Notes: generated by a model from the letters alone, not told the origin. A stretch of 10,288 nt of DNA from Candidatus Roizmanbacteria bacterium (GCA_026395455.1 JAPLYR010000095.1:1-10288), one strand, 5' to 3'. Positions 1 to 6,728 are shown, counted from the first letter of the stretch. Program-made: numbers and translations.

Positions 1-224
1 AACAACTTAAAAAGTGCTTTAAAACCATTCATAAAACCAGATATCTCTTCAAAACCCTTTTCCATTCCCACACCAATAGACTCAAAACCAGCGGTTATCT
101 TGTTTACCGTTGCTAATGTTTTTTTGAGTTCTTTTAAGACTAGGATAAGCTGGATGCCAATTATTACAGAAAAAACGGTTGTTGTCCCGAGGGTTATAAT
201 AAGCAAAATCTGCATTGTGTCCAT
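1..224 (-). CDS. Single-pass membrane protein, function unknown (3' end cut by window edge)
   Basis: An open frame starts with ATG at 224 and runs without a stop to base 1, giving 74 codons of an incomplete protein. Residues 5 to 27 are a strongly hydrophobic helix (ILLIITLGTTTVF...). It is followed by a charged, helix-forming stretch (LKELKKTLATVNKITAGFES) that continues amphipathic to the edge. The plan of one N-terminal membrane anchor and a cytoplasmic or extracellular amphipathic helix recalls DUF948-type (YtxG-like) proteins, but I cannot assign a family. The start lies 3 bases after the stop of the nucleotidyltransferase gene, so the two are very probably co-transcribed and translationally coupled. 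There is no Shine-Dalgarno site before the ATG. A second ATG at codon 4 is possible. Reality of the gene is likely; function is unknown. Confidence 0.7.
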   Translation of the reverse strand, partial: MDTMQILLIITLGTTTVFSVIIGIQLILVLKELKKTLATVNKITAGFESIGVGMEKGFEEISGFMNGFKALFKL

Positions 225-227
225 ATA

Positions 228-977
228 TTATTCTATAGAAATGTTTTTAATGGACGGATTTTTTTTCTCAGTCCAATATTTATTAGCTAAGTATAATGTG
301 TTGAAGCTTCCTGCGTCAAGCCAATATCCGTTCAGTTCTGCCCATGTAAGTTTTCCCAGTTTCAAATAGGCATTATTCACATCAGTAATCTCTAGTTCTC
401 CACGCCATGAAGGCTTGCAGGTCTTTATGATCTCAAACACATTCTTGTCATATATATACACTCCAGTAACTGCAAAATCTGATGGAGGGTCTTTTGGTTT
501 TTCCAAAATCTCTACTATTTTATTTGGGTCTTTTTCATCAAAACGAGGCACTCCATATTTATTTGGGTTTGGAACTCGTTTTAAGAATATAGAGGCACCC
601 TCTTTAAACTCCTTGACTGGTTTTGAAATATCTGCATCTGTAGTATTATCTCCTAATATCACCGTTATAGAATCACCTTCTGCAAAGTTACGTGCAATAG
701 CTAGTGCATCTGCAATACCACCATCTGGCTTTTCCTGATATGCAAATTCGATATGCTCAACTCCAAATTCTTTACCATTTTTCAATACAGGGATAAAGTG
801 TCCAGAATGTGGACCCGAAACGATAATGAGTATTTCCTTAATTCCTGCATTAACTAATGTTTGGATAGGATAATAAATCATTGGTTTGTCATACACAGGA
901 AGAAGATGTTTATTTGTAGCAAATGTTAATGGATAGAGTCTGCTTCCTAAGCCTCCTGCAAGTATAATTCCTTTCAT
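228..977 (-). CDS. rmlA: Sugar-nucleotidyltransferase, glucose-1-phosphate thymidylyltransferase-like (RmlA/RfbA)
   Basis: The 249-residue protein is a nucleoside-diphosphate-sugar pyrophosphorylase. Seen directly: the N-terminal nucleotide-binding loop GGLGSRL (8-14) with the Lys at 23, the PDGGIADA segment (84-91), the metal-binding LGDN (108-111), VPNPNKYGV (135-143), EKP with its sugar-phosphate-binding Lys (159-161), TGVYIYD (171-177), RGELEITDVN (192-201) and the second acidic site in WLDAG (219-223). In the family this makes dTDP-glucose from glucose-1-phosphate and dTTP in the cytoplasm, feeding dTDP-rhamnose and related surface sugars. The protein is about 40 residues shorter than E. 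coli RmlA (around 290), lacking the C-terminal helices, which resembles the short form of the family. LGDNTT replaces the usual LGDNIF, so exact nucleotide or sugar choice is uncertain. No rmlB, rmlC or rmlD is in the window. The gene starts 9 bases after the upstream membrane protein, within the surface-gene run. Confidence 0.88.
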   Translation of the reverse strand: MKGIILAGGLGSRLYPLTFATNKHLLPVYDKPMIYYPIQTLVNAGIKEILIIVSGPHSGHFIPVLKNGKEFGVEHIEFAYQEKPDGGIADALAIARNFAEGDSITVILGDNTTDADISKPVKEFKEGASIFLKRVPNPNKYGVPRFDEKDPNKIVEILEKPKDPPSDFAVTGVYIYDKNVFEIIKTCKPSWRGELEITDVNNAYLKLGKLTWAELNGYWLDAGSFNTLYLANKYWTEKKNPSIKNISIE

Positions 978-986
978 AGTATATTT

Positions 987-1268
987 TTATGGTTGAATAA
1001 ATAACAAGAGCAAAAACAAAATAGTAAATCCAATAAGGATATATTCTACTATATGAGCGAGACGAACTCTTCCTGTTTTTGTATGGTGGTACTGCCCCCA
1101 GAAGACATAGAATCCAACGAATAAACAAATAATCATAAAACTATAAGTTCGATATCCCTGGAACAATCTCAAAAAAAGAAGAAAGATAACGCCGCCCGTA
1201 CAAAGGAGTAAATAATCAAACATGTGTTTTTTAAGTTCTTTTTGAGCTGCATGAATAAGATGATTCAT
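987..1268 (-). CDS. Small three-helix membrane protein, function unknown
   Basis: The 93-residue protein is almost wholly membrane. Hydrophobic segments are at about 17-36, 41-58 and 71-91, separated by short basic or polar loops (RLFQGYR; HHTKTGRVRLAH). The amphipathic N-terminus (about 1-15, with HAAQKELKKH) is probably cytoplasmic. No catalytic motif is recognisable and I do not know the family. The gene begins 7 bases after the CAP-protein stop and ends 9 bases before the nucleotidyltransferase start, so it reads as part of the same operon. Its frame is open from an ATG and its hydrophobic pattern is what one expects of a true protein, while the overlapping frame at 910-1128 is not. It could be a helper of the neighbouring surface proteins, but that is a guess from position. 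Confidence 0.72.
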   Translation of the reverse strand: MNHLIHAAQKELKKHMFDYLLLCTGGVIFLLFLRLFQGYRTYSFMIICLFVGFYVFWGQYHHTKTGRVRLAHIVEYILIGFTILFLLLLFIQP

Positions 1269-1275
1269 ATATCTT

Positions 1276-2157
1276 TTAAAGGATTGCTCCTTGTTTGAGA
1301 ATAAGCAAAATTCCCAAACTTATAAATCCTAAGAATAATAAATGTGCTATATGCTTTCCTCGTAAATGAAGTATGTTGAGTTTTGATGCAACAGTAAAAT
1401 CAAGAAGAAGTGCTCCCGCAATGAATGCTATAAAAACAATATTAATATCATAGGCGAGATGTTTTCCATTCACCACTCCTGCTTGTTTTTGTGATTGTCC
1501 TAACACAGCAGATTTTTGAACATCTTGTGCTAATGGAGTATCTTTCTGTGTTGATTCTGATGGTTGTTCTGTTTTTGCTACTGACTTGTTGAGCGGAGCT
1601 CCAAACATTTGCACTACGAGCGTTGTTTCTTCTCCTCCTAACATACCATTAACTACAGCATATCCAACTTCGACATAGTCTTTTTTTATTATATTTTCTT
1701 TATGTGTTGGAGAGCTCATCCATGCATCGACAACATTTTTTGAATAGAGAAAATTTTTTGCTAAATTTTCTCCAGCGTACTCATACTGATATCCAGATTG
1801 TTTTATAAAATCCCAAGGACTTCCGCCATCTGGTGCAAAATGTGACCAATAATCCTTTTTAAACATATCTGCTGCCTTTTTTTCTGCAGCCAGAGTTAGT
1901 TGACTATTAGATTGGAGAATAGGAAGGTTGAGTTTTGTACGCTCTTCGTTAGTAAGTGTTAATAATTTAGGGATTGAAATATCAGTAGCTACCCCAAGAA
2001 CATTTGAAAAAGAGGGCACATTTTTACTAACGAATACAAGCATGATTGCGACAAGTAAATAGACAGAAAGCATGCTCGTATGAAGTGAATGAGCATGATA
2101 ATTATTTTCTTCATGAGGTATGAAGAAATGATGTATTTTATTCAAGAGAAAATTCAT
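1276..2157 (-). CDS. Membrane-anchored CAP/SCP-domain protein (YkwD-like)
   Basis: The 293-residue protein has an N-terminal membrane segment (about 29-45), a CAP domain (about 64-188), a polar Gln/Ser/Thr-rich linker (about 190-232) and two C-terminal membrane segments (about 236-256 and 270-288). The CAP domain shows the bacterial YkwD pattern: LTNEER at 68-73, YWSHFAPDG with His106, AGEN with Glu130, and AWMSSPTHKENI with His152. These match the conserved His/Glu/His cavity residues of the family (PF00188). Bacterial CAP proteins are extracytoplasmic; their biochemical role is mostly unsettled. The basic loop between the last two helices (KLNILHLRGKH) suits a cytoplasmic location, placing the CAP domain outside. 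The start overlaps the VanZ stop by 4 bases (ATGA), a sign of translational coupling. V-L-G occurs at 54-56 and 218-220, each next to a membrane segment (see findings). Confidence 0.9.
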   Translation of the reverse strand: MNFLLNKIHHFFIPHEENNYHAHSLHTSMLSVYLLVAIMLVFVSKNVPSFSNVLGVATDISIPKLLTLTNEERTKLNLPILQSNSQLTLAAEKKAADMFKKDYWSHFAPDGGSPWDFIKQSGYQYEYAGENLAKNFLYSKNVVDAWMSSPTHKENIIKKDYVEVGYAVVNGMLGGEETTLVVQMFGAPLNKSVAKTEQPSESTQKDTPLAQDVQKSAVLGQSQKQAGVVNGKHLAYDINIVFIAFIAGALLLDFTVASKLNILHLRGKHIAHLLFLGFISLGILLILKQGAIL

Positions 2158-2543
2158 AACAGTTTTTGGATAAGTCGTACCTTCTTAATGATAACATACA
2201 TGACAAGTATGCCAACTACATCAAACAGAACATCTCTAAAACGTCCCTGGCGCGTTGCAATATAGAGTTGGTGAAACTCATCAGTGAGACTATAAAACAT
2301 TGTTAAACAAAATGAACATAGAGCATTTATATTAGGTTTTAGATATTTCAACGATTGAAATGCTCGAAAAAAAAAAAAAAAAAGGAAAGCATATTCGACC
2401 ATATGAAGAGTTTTAAATGTTACAAAGTCAGTGGTAACATGTGATGTTATAGAGATACTTCGTTGCGAAGACATATAAAATATAACACCCATCCATGCAG
2501 CTGGTGGAAACCAATAATAAAATATGTCCATTTTCTTACGCAT
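2154..2543 (-). CDS. VanZ-family membrane protein
   Basis: The 129-residue protein carries the VanZ-like signature in order: an N-terminal helix ending in IFYMSSQ (21-27), KTLHMVEYAFL with His47 and Glu50 (44-54), the SLTDEFHQ block (85-92), and R98 followed by GRFRDVLFDVVG (100-111). Hydrophobic segments lie at about 8-24, 47-63, 73-87 and 106-122. VanZ gives low-level teicoplanin resistance in enterococci, but most family members are of unknown function and are probably involved in the cell envelope, so resistance should not be assumed. The gene overlaps the lamin-tail gene by 8 bases upstream and the CAP gene by 4 bases downstream. An internal ATG at codon 5 would remove the upstream overlap and cannot be excluded. 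Codons 54-59 contain a run of 17 T bases; conserved motifs on both sides are in one frame, so the gene is intact in this sequence. Confidence 0.85.
   Translation of the reverse strand: MRKKMDIFYYWFPPAAWMGVIFYMSSQRSISITSHVTTDFVTFKTLHMVEYAFLFFFFFRAFQSLKYLKPNINALCSFCLTMFYSLTDEFHQLYIATRQGRFRDVLFDVVGILVMYVIIKKVRLIQKLL
2367..2383 (-). repeat. 17-base T homopolymer inside the VanZ gene
   Basis: On the coding (minus) strand 17 consecutive T bases follow a C and encode Leu plus five Phe inside a membrane helix. On the plus strand they appear as 17 A bases. Runs this long are prone to slippage in replication, transcription and sequencing; any change not a multiple of three would truncate VanZ. Confidence 0.95.
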
Positions 2544-3795
2544 TCTTCATTTTAATGAAGACAGAAACAATAGTCAAAAGACTATATGAAAAAGAAACAA
2601 AAGAAAGATAAATTGTACGCGGAGTATTTGTTTCTTTTATACTTACTCCCAATACTTCTCCTTCATTTTTTAAATTACTCATTTTTGAGTTTGAATTTGT
2701 TAAATATGTATCTGTAAGTTTTTGTATTTGATTTGTTATTTTTACTGTTGGGGAAGGAGTTTTTTGTGTTGATAATACCAAATTCATTTTTGTGTTTTGT
2801 TCATATGATAGATGTGTTTGATCTGAAGAGCAAGATACGTTTTGCACATTTTTAGATTGATCCTGTTCACAATATGCATCTTCACTAAATGAAATACGTC
2901 CCATACTTTTTCCCTGAGATATCTTTCCATATTCCATACTATCTTTTTCATTTTTATTCATATCTAAAAGTCGGACAGAATCCCCATCATTATTAAAAAG
3001 CGAGGATGAGAGCTCTATCACACTGTAGCTATATGGATCCACTATCTGCTCAAAAGTTTTAGGAGTTGAGCCGCCATTCTCTATATCATCTATATACCAA
3101 TTTTTTAAATTCACTTGAATATCATTTCCATTATAAATTTCAATCCATTCTTTTTCTCCAGTTTGGGGATAGGGATATATTTCAGAAATAAATATATTTT
3201 GATAATCAATCATTGTAGGAGTTGGGGTAGGAGTTTGAGTTGGTTCAGATGTAGGAGTAAGAACTATAGTTGGAAGAGGCTTTGGAGTTTCAGTAGGGAG
3301 GGGAGTAGGGGATAGTGTTGGGATGCAAGATAAAGGTGATTCGTTCAATTGTCCAAGAGAAGAAGTTGCTGTTTGCCATTCAGTTCCACCATCCCTCTTT
3401 TTACTAAATGAATAATTAATATCGGGAGCTTTTGTATAGGGATACTGTTCGATTAATTTTGCAGAAGGAGAAGTTGGCGGGTGTGTATTATCAAATAATC
3501 GAATAGTGTCGGAAGATGATTTGTTAAAGTTAAAGTCAGAATTAAATAAAAGACATGTTTGTGGAGGTAAAATAGTTTGAGGAGGAATAGTGTAGTAAGT
3601 TGCCCCACCTGCGTCATCTATGTACCAAGAAGAGATATCTGCACTAGTTGAGGCATTATTATAGAGTTCAACTATTTGATTTGGTTGGATTGCAACTTCA
3701 TTCAAAACCACAGAAGCATGAACTGAGAAAAAATGAATGAGTATAAAACATAAAGATGCAATGAAGTAAATAGAGAAGCGTCCTAAATACGACAT
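2536..3795 (-). CDS. Secreted, C-terminally anchored protein with two lamin-tail-like domains
   Basis: From the ATG at 3795 the protein has 419 residues: a signal peptide (1-27, ending VHA before SVVLNE), a first lamin-tail-like domain (about 29-148), a Pro/Thr-rich linker (159-194), a second lamin-tail-like domain (about 200-305), a Ser/Asn/Lys-rich region and a C-terminal membrane helix (about 394-414) with a short basic tail. The two domains share the pattern LNEVAI / ISEIYP, then VELYN / IEIYN, then WYIDD (at 57-61 and 233-237) and a later D(T/S)(I/V)RL. Lamin-tail domains are immunoglobulin-like folds common in secreted bacterial proteins, often with nucleases or adhesins; no enzymatic domain is seen here. 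A TTG at 3831 would add 12 residues, but it sits one base from a palindrome and would lie upstream of the likely transcription start, so ATG is preferred. It overlaps VanZ by 8 bases and begins the surface-gene run. Confidence 0.84.
   Translation of the reverse strand: MSYLGRFSIYFIASLCFILIHFFSVHASVVLNEVAIQPNQIVELYNNASTSADISSWYIDDAGGATYYTIPPQTILPPQTCLLFNSDFNFNKSSSDTIRLFDNTHPPTSPSAKLIEQYPYTKAPDINYSFSKKRDGGTEWQTATSSLGQLNESPLSCIPTLSPTPLPTETPKPLPTIVLTPTSEPTQTPTPTPTMIDYQNIFISEIYPYPQTGEKEWIEIYNGNDIQVNLKNWYIDDIENGGSTPKTFEQIVDPYSYSVIELSSSLFNNDGDSVRLLDMNKNEKDSMEYGKISQGKSMGRISFSEDAYCEQDQSKNVQNVSCSSDQTHLSYEQNTKMNLVLSTQKTPSPTVKITNQIQKLTDTYLTNSNSKMSNLKNEGEVLGVSIKETNTPRTIYLSFVSFSYSLLTIVSVFIKMKNA
3214..3321 (-). 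repeat. Pro/Thr-rich low-complexity linker between lamin-tail domains
   Basis: These 36 codons encode a stretch of almost only Pro, Thr, Ser and Leu with scattered Glu, including PTPTPT near its end. It separates the two folded domains and is probably an extended cell-wall- or S-layer-spanning linker that could carry O-glycans. The DNA is imperfectly repetitive (GTAGGAG-like units on the plus strand). Confidence 0.75.
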
Positions 3796-3822
3796 GATGT
3801 ATATTAAGAAAGATATTGGAAA

Positions 3823-3828
3823 ATAATA
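3823..3828 (-). promoter_or_regulatory. Candidate -10 box of the surface-gene operon
   Basis: TATTAT on the minus strand lies 4 bases downstream of the palindrome and about 28 bases before the ATG at 3795. It would give a leader of about 20 bases and supports that ATG over the TTG at 3831. The hexamer 17 bases further upstream (TAAATG) is a poor -35 match. AT-rich sequence makes such hits common. Confidence 0.35.
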
Positions 3829-3832
3829 CAAG

Positions 3833-3847
3833 GGCTTATAAGCCGCA
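3833..3847. promoter_or_regulatory. Palindromic element, copy 1 (candidate operator before the surface operon)
   Basis: Bases 3833-3844 form the perfect 12-base palindrome ggcttataagcc. The 15 bases 3833-3847 (ggcttataagccgca) recur exactly at 7476-7490. The element sits in the spacer between the peptidase gene and the lamin-tail gene, directly ahead of a candidate -10 box. It could be a binding site for a dimeric regulator such as the XRE protein in this window, or the TATA hairpin of a transcript. It is not followed directly by a T tract, so a terminator is less likely. Confidence 0.6.
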
Positions 3848-3888
3848 TTTAGTCTTTTTCAGATTGATACAGCAAGAAAAAAATCACA

Positions 3889-3913
3889 TTATCGTTCTCT
3901 CATTTAGTTGAGA
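3889..3913 (-). terminator. Weak stem-loop after the peptidase gene, possible terminator
   Basis: About 10 bases after the peptidase stop the minus strand reads TCTCA-ACTAAA-TGAGA, a 5-base stem with a 6-base loop. A run of seven T bases follows only after a gap of about 12 bases, so this is a poor intrinsic terminator. Taken with the new palindrome and -10-like box downstream it may still mark the end of the ftsEX transcript. Confidence 0.25.
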
Positions 3914-3924
3914 AATAATATTTA

Positions 3925-5118
3925 TTATTTGAATGTTGCGACTGAGCAGATGGTGGAATAATAAGAACTAAATTTCTTATCAGGTCCTTGTACTGGATCA
4001 TGCATTGTATAACTGTCCCCATCTTTTTTTATGAGGAGGACATAATGATCTCCTCCAGACTTACCCCAGCAACTTCCAGAATAGCTAATGCCGACGATTA
4101 CATAATTACCACCATTTAATTCTCCATCAATATCAGAAGTAGATAGACTTCTAAATGTCTTTCCTGCGACTCCCGGCCAAGGATACCTCATCCACGCAGT
4201 ATTTGCCCAAAATCGAGAAGTATCAGCAGCTAAACTTGATGGGGTTACATCTTGTCCATATTTTTTTCCAAACATTGAAATGGAGGAAAGTAAACATCCT
4301 ACATTCAAAATACTTTCTGAAGAATATCCAATTGCTTGATTTGCCCAACGTGCATCTCGCTGAGAAAAATATGCCCCATCTGATCCACTTCCAAATGCGT
4401 TCGCACCAATAACTGTATCAGCTCCTGAGCTTTGTACGAATGACTTAAACCCTTTTAATTGTGCTTGAGCTTGTGAAAGTAATGATTGATAGGTTACTTC
4501 ATCATTATTAGTATCTGCTAATAATTTTTGTTTTTGAACTTGTTGGTTTTTTAATGATTCTTTTTGTGCATTTAAACTCGCAATAAGCTGGTCAAGTTCT
4601 TGTTTTTTTTGTTCACGGACTACTTTTTGTTCTTCATAACTTGATTTAGCCTCTTGTACCTGAACGAGTAGCTTTTGGTTATTATTCTGCGATGAGCGAA
4701 GATATTTTATCTTATTAGTAAGCTCTGTTATATCTTTAGTTTCAAAAAGGAGTTCAACAAGTGATATTGATCTTGTTTTATAACTTTTTGCAATTTGACG
4801 TAGGAGAAGTTTTGACAAGGTGGTAAGTGAAGAATCTAGATTATCAATACGAGAAGATAATTTTTCAATTTCACTTTGAGTTTCAATAATTTTTTGCTCT
4901 GAGCGCTTCACCTGGAGTTCAGTGAGTGATATTTGAGTATCCATTTGCTGAATTTGACTACTGAGAGTATTTTTTTGTTGACGGATATCGGAAAGTTTTT
5001 GTTCGTATTCTTTAATTTTATTCTCTATATCTGAATTTTGTGCGTACGCAATTGATCCAACAGAAAGAATGCTAATACTCAGAATAAAAAAAAGTAGGTA
5101 TTTTTTTACAAAAGCCAT
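3925..5118 (-). CDS. Secreted coiled-coil protein with C-terminal C39-like cysteine peptidase domain (PcsB/CwlO/EnvC-type FtsX partner)
   Basis: The 397-residue protein has a signal peptide (1-26, ending AYA before Q), a long coiled coil rich in Gln, Lys, Glu and Ser (about 28-225), a short Gly/Ser/Ala linker and a C-terminal domain (about 249-397). The coiled coil is interrupted around 117-140 by SLVELLFETKDITEL, the place where PcsB, CwlO and EnvC carry the tip that contacts FtsX. The C-terminal domain looks like a Peptidase_C39_2-type papain fold: YFSQRDARWA (250-259), GCLLSS with candidate nucleophile Cys275, GGDHYVLLI with His358, and MHDP with Asp374. In known systems the FtsEX ATPase drives such a protein to cut or activate cutting of peptidoglycan at division; the hydrolytic role here is inferred. 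The gene follows ftsX after 24 bases and ends before the spacer with palindrome copy 1. Confidence 0.85.
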   Translation of the reverse strand: MAFVKKYLLFFILSISILSVGSIAYAQNSDIENKIKEYEQKLSDIRQQKNTLSSQIQQMDTQISLTELQVKRSEQKIIETQSEIEKLSSRIDNLDSSLTTLSKLLLRQIAKSYKTRSISLVELLFETKDITELTNKIKYLRSSQNNNQKLLVQVQEAKSSYEEQKVVREQKKQELDQLIASLNAQKESLKNQQVQKQKLLADTNNDEVTYQSLLSQAQAQLKGFKSFVQSSGADTVIGANAFGSGSDGAYFSQRDARWANQAIGYSSESILNVGCLLSSISMFGKKYGQDVTPSSLAADTSRFWANTAWMRYPWPGVAGKTFRSLSTSDIDGELNGGNYVIVGISYSGSCWGKSGGDHYVLLIKKDGDSYTMHDPVQGPDKKFSSYYSTICSVATFK

Positions 5119-5123
5119 ACTAT

Positions 5124-5129
5124 ATTATA
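5124..5129 (-). promoter_or_regulatory. Candidate -10 box close to the peptidase start
   Basis: A perfect TATAAT lies 5 bases before the ATG at 5118. If used, transcription would begin at or next to the start codon, giving a leaderless mRNA; there is no Shine-Dalgarno site there to argue otherwise. No good -35 is seen, and the 24-base gap may just be an AT-rich operon spacer. Confidence 0.3.
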
Positions 5130-5142
5130 CATTTTTTCCAAC

Positions 5143-6048
5143 TTAGCTTCTTTGGATAGTGAGGTATTTTCGTGTAGCAAAGTAGGTTGCAAGACCTGCT
5201 ATTCCCATACCAAAACCAGTTAGAAGAATATATAAGCCGCCAGCATAGAAAAATGACAATGGCCATACAGTGAGTTGATATGGTCCAATTTCAACAAACA
5301 AAGATTGAATACCGCTGAGATATCCTTGTACGGATGGATAAATAAGGAAAAGAATTCCTCCAAAAACCAAATAAACAACAGTGGAAGATATAAATCCAAG
5401 GAATAGCGATTGGTCCATAAAAGGTTTTCTTACATATCTCATTGATGCACCCATAAGTCTCAGAAGTTCTATTTCCTCTTTTTTTAGTGCAACTTTAAAG
5501 TGAGTTATTGTCATGAGGATAATTATTGTCGTCAACATAAGGAACACAAAAAATGCAAGTGACATCGTGCGAACAACTGAAGTAAGTGAAAGTAATTTAT
5601 CAACTACATTTTTCTGGAAATTTACCTCATCTTTACCTGTGACTCCATTTAAATAAGTCGCAATCTCAGGGAGGTAGGCGGGTTTTTTTGCAAAAATTTC
5701 AAGTGACGCTGGAAGGACATCTGGAGTAACCATTTCAAGTAAAAGGGGATTATCTTTATTTAATTGTTTGTAAAGTGAATATGCATCATTTTTTGACATG
5801 TATTTAACAGATTCAACTTTACCGGATTTTTCTAGATCACCCTTTACATTAAGAATACTCGCTTCTGAAACTTCATTTTGGAAATAAATAGTCACCTGCG
5901 GTCGAGATTCCACATAGCCTAACAATCCATACAAAAAGTTAATACAAAATATAAGAAGGAGAGAAAGAAAAAGGGTAAGAATAAGTGATGAGAAGACAGC
6001 AAGTGACTGAAAAGGTGTTCTTCTAATTGATGTTAATAGTTGCTTCAT
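5143..6048 (-). CDS. ftsX: Cell-division ABC transporter permease FtsX
   Basis: The 301-residue protein has the FtsX architecture: a cytoplasmic N-terminus, a first membrane helix (about 17-42), a large extracytoplasmic domain (about 45-158), and three further helices (about 160-183, 214-238 and 263-288). The cytoplasmic segment EIELLRLMGASMRYVRKPF (192-210) is the typical FtsX coupling motif between helices 2 and 3, which contacts FtsE. The external domain (QVTIYFQNEVSE..., EIFAKKPAYLPEI) is where the family binds its hydrolase or hydrolase activator, here presumably the coiled-coil protein encoded next. FtsX overlaps ftsE by 4 bases (ATGA) and is preceded by the strongest ribosome binding site of the window. 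The protein works at the division septum, transmitting ATP hydrolysis by FtsE to peptidoglycan cutting outside. Assignment is firm. Confidence 0.95.
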   Translation of the reverse strand: MKQLLTSIRRTPFQSLAVFSSLILTLFLSLLLIFCINFLYGLLGYVESRPQVTIYFQNEVSEASILNVKGDLEKSGKVESVKYMSKNDAYSLYKQLNKDNPLLLEMVTPDVLPASLEIFAKKPAYLPEIATYLNGVTGKDEVNFQKNVVDKLLSLTSVVRTMSLAFFVFLMLTTIIILMTITHFKVALKKEEIELLRLMGASMRYVRKPFMDQSLFLGFISSTVVYLVFGGILFLIYPSVQGYLSGIQSLFVEIGPYQLTVWPLSFFYAGGLYILLTGFGMGIAGLATYFATRKYLTIQRS

Positions 6049-6722
6049 AATTCATATCCTCCTTTTTTCATATCTTTAATCAATTTACCTTTTTTCAAAA
6101 CAATAACTCTTTTTTTCATGCTATTTACTACATCAGTATTGTGTGTTGCGATAATAATCGTTTTATATTCTTCGACTTTTTTAAAGATCTTCATAATATC
6201 CCATGTTGTTTTTGGATCAAGGTTACCAGTTGGTTCATCAGCCAATATAATTTGTCTATCCCCACAGAGTGCGCGAGCTATCGCAACGCGTTGTAATTCC
6301 CCCGCAGATAACTGAACAGGAAAATACTGATCTCTTCCTTCGAGTCCAACAAGTGCGAGCACTTCTCTTACTTGTTCTTTTATTTTTTTTATTGACAATT
6401 TTTGGATATGAAGTCCTAATGCTATATTTTCAAATACATCCTTATCTTGAAGAATTTTAAAATCTTGAAATACAACTCCAATGTGTTTTCTTAAGTCTTC
6501 AATCCCTTTACATTTTTTATTGGATATATCGACATCATTCACAATGACAGTTCCCGAATTTGGGTAGAGGTAGCCTAAGATAAGATTAAGAATAGTTGTT
6601 TTTCCAGCACCAGAAGTACCTACAAGAAATGTAAACTCATTTCTTTCTATGGTAAAAGATACATCATCAAGAGCGGCAACTCCAAGAGGATATAATTTAG
6701 TTACATTTTCAAATTGAATCAT
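6045..6722 (-). CDS. ftsE: Cell-division ABC transporter ATP-binding protein FtsE
   Basis: The 225-residue ATPase has every expected ABC motif: Walker A GTSGAGKT (35-42), Q-loop FQD (85-87), signature LSAGE (138-142), Walker B IILADE (158-163), the EPTGNLD D-loop (163-169) and switch His194 in ATHN. GVVFQDFKILQDKDVFENI (82-100) is characteristic of FtsE, and length agrees with the family (about 220-230). FtsE dimerises in the cytoplasm under FtsX and uses ATP to control peptidoglycan hydrolysis at the septum. The gene starts 6 bases after the stop of the upstream membrane protein with no Shine-Dalgarno site, so it is likely coupled to it. LSAGE in place of the commoner LSGGE is a mild variation seen in functional ABC proteins. 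Assignment is firm from motifs plus the ftsX neighbour. Confidence 0.95.
   Translation of the reverse strand: MIQFENVTKLYPLGVAALDDVSFTIERNEFTFLVGTSGAGKTTILNLILGYLYPNSGTVIVNDVDISNKKCKGIEDLRKHIGVVFQDFKILQDKDVFENIALGLHIQKLSIKKIKEQVREVLALVGLEGRDQYFPVQLSAGELQRVAIARALCGDRQIILADEPTGNLDPKTTWDIMKIFKKVEEYKTIIIATHNTDVVNSMKKRVIVLKKGKLIKDMKKGGYEL
6058..6065 (-). promoter_or_regulatory. Strong Shine-Dalgarno site for ftsX
   Basis: AAAGGAGG on the minus strand ends 9 bases before the ftsX ATG at 6048. It lies inside the last codons of ftsE (Lys-Gly-Gly), so the coding end of ftsE doubles as the ribosome binding site. It supports this start and is exceptional, since most starts in the window have none. Confidence 0.8.
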
Positions 6723-6728
6723 GAATAA

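Noticed and set aside
415..738. Plus-strand open frame of 107 codons
   Set aside because: It is antisense to the nucleotidyltransferase gene, whose motifs are all in the minus frame; low-complexity translation.
910..1128. Minus-strand frame of 72 codons overlapping two genes
   Set aside because: It overlaps the three-helix protein and the nucleotidyltransferase start in another frame, and has an Arg/Tyr/Ser-rich composition unlike its neighbours.
2154..2543. VanZ gene as a frameshifted pseudogene because of the T17 tract
   Set aside because: VanZ motifs before (SSQ, HMVEY) and after (DEFHQ, RDVLFD) the tract are in one frame, so the gene is intact in this sequence.
5230..5240. Half copy of the palindrome (tataagccgc) inside ftsX
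   Set aside because: It lacks the second half, lies in coding sequence for Gly-Gly-Leu-Tyr-Ile in a membrane helix, and is best explained by chance.
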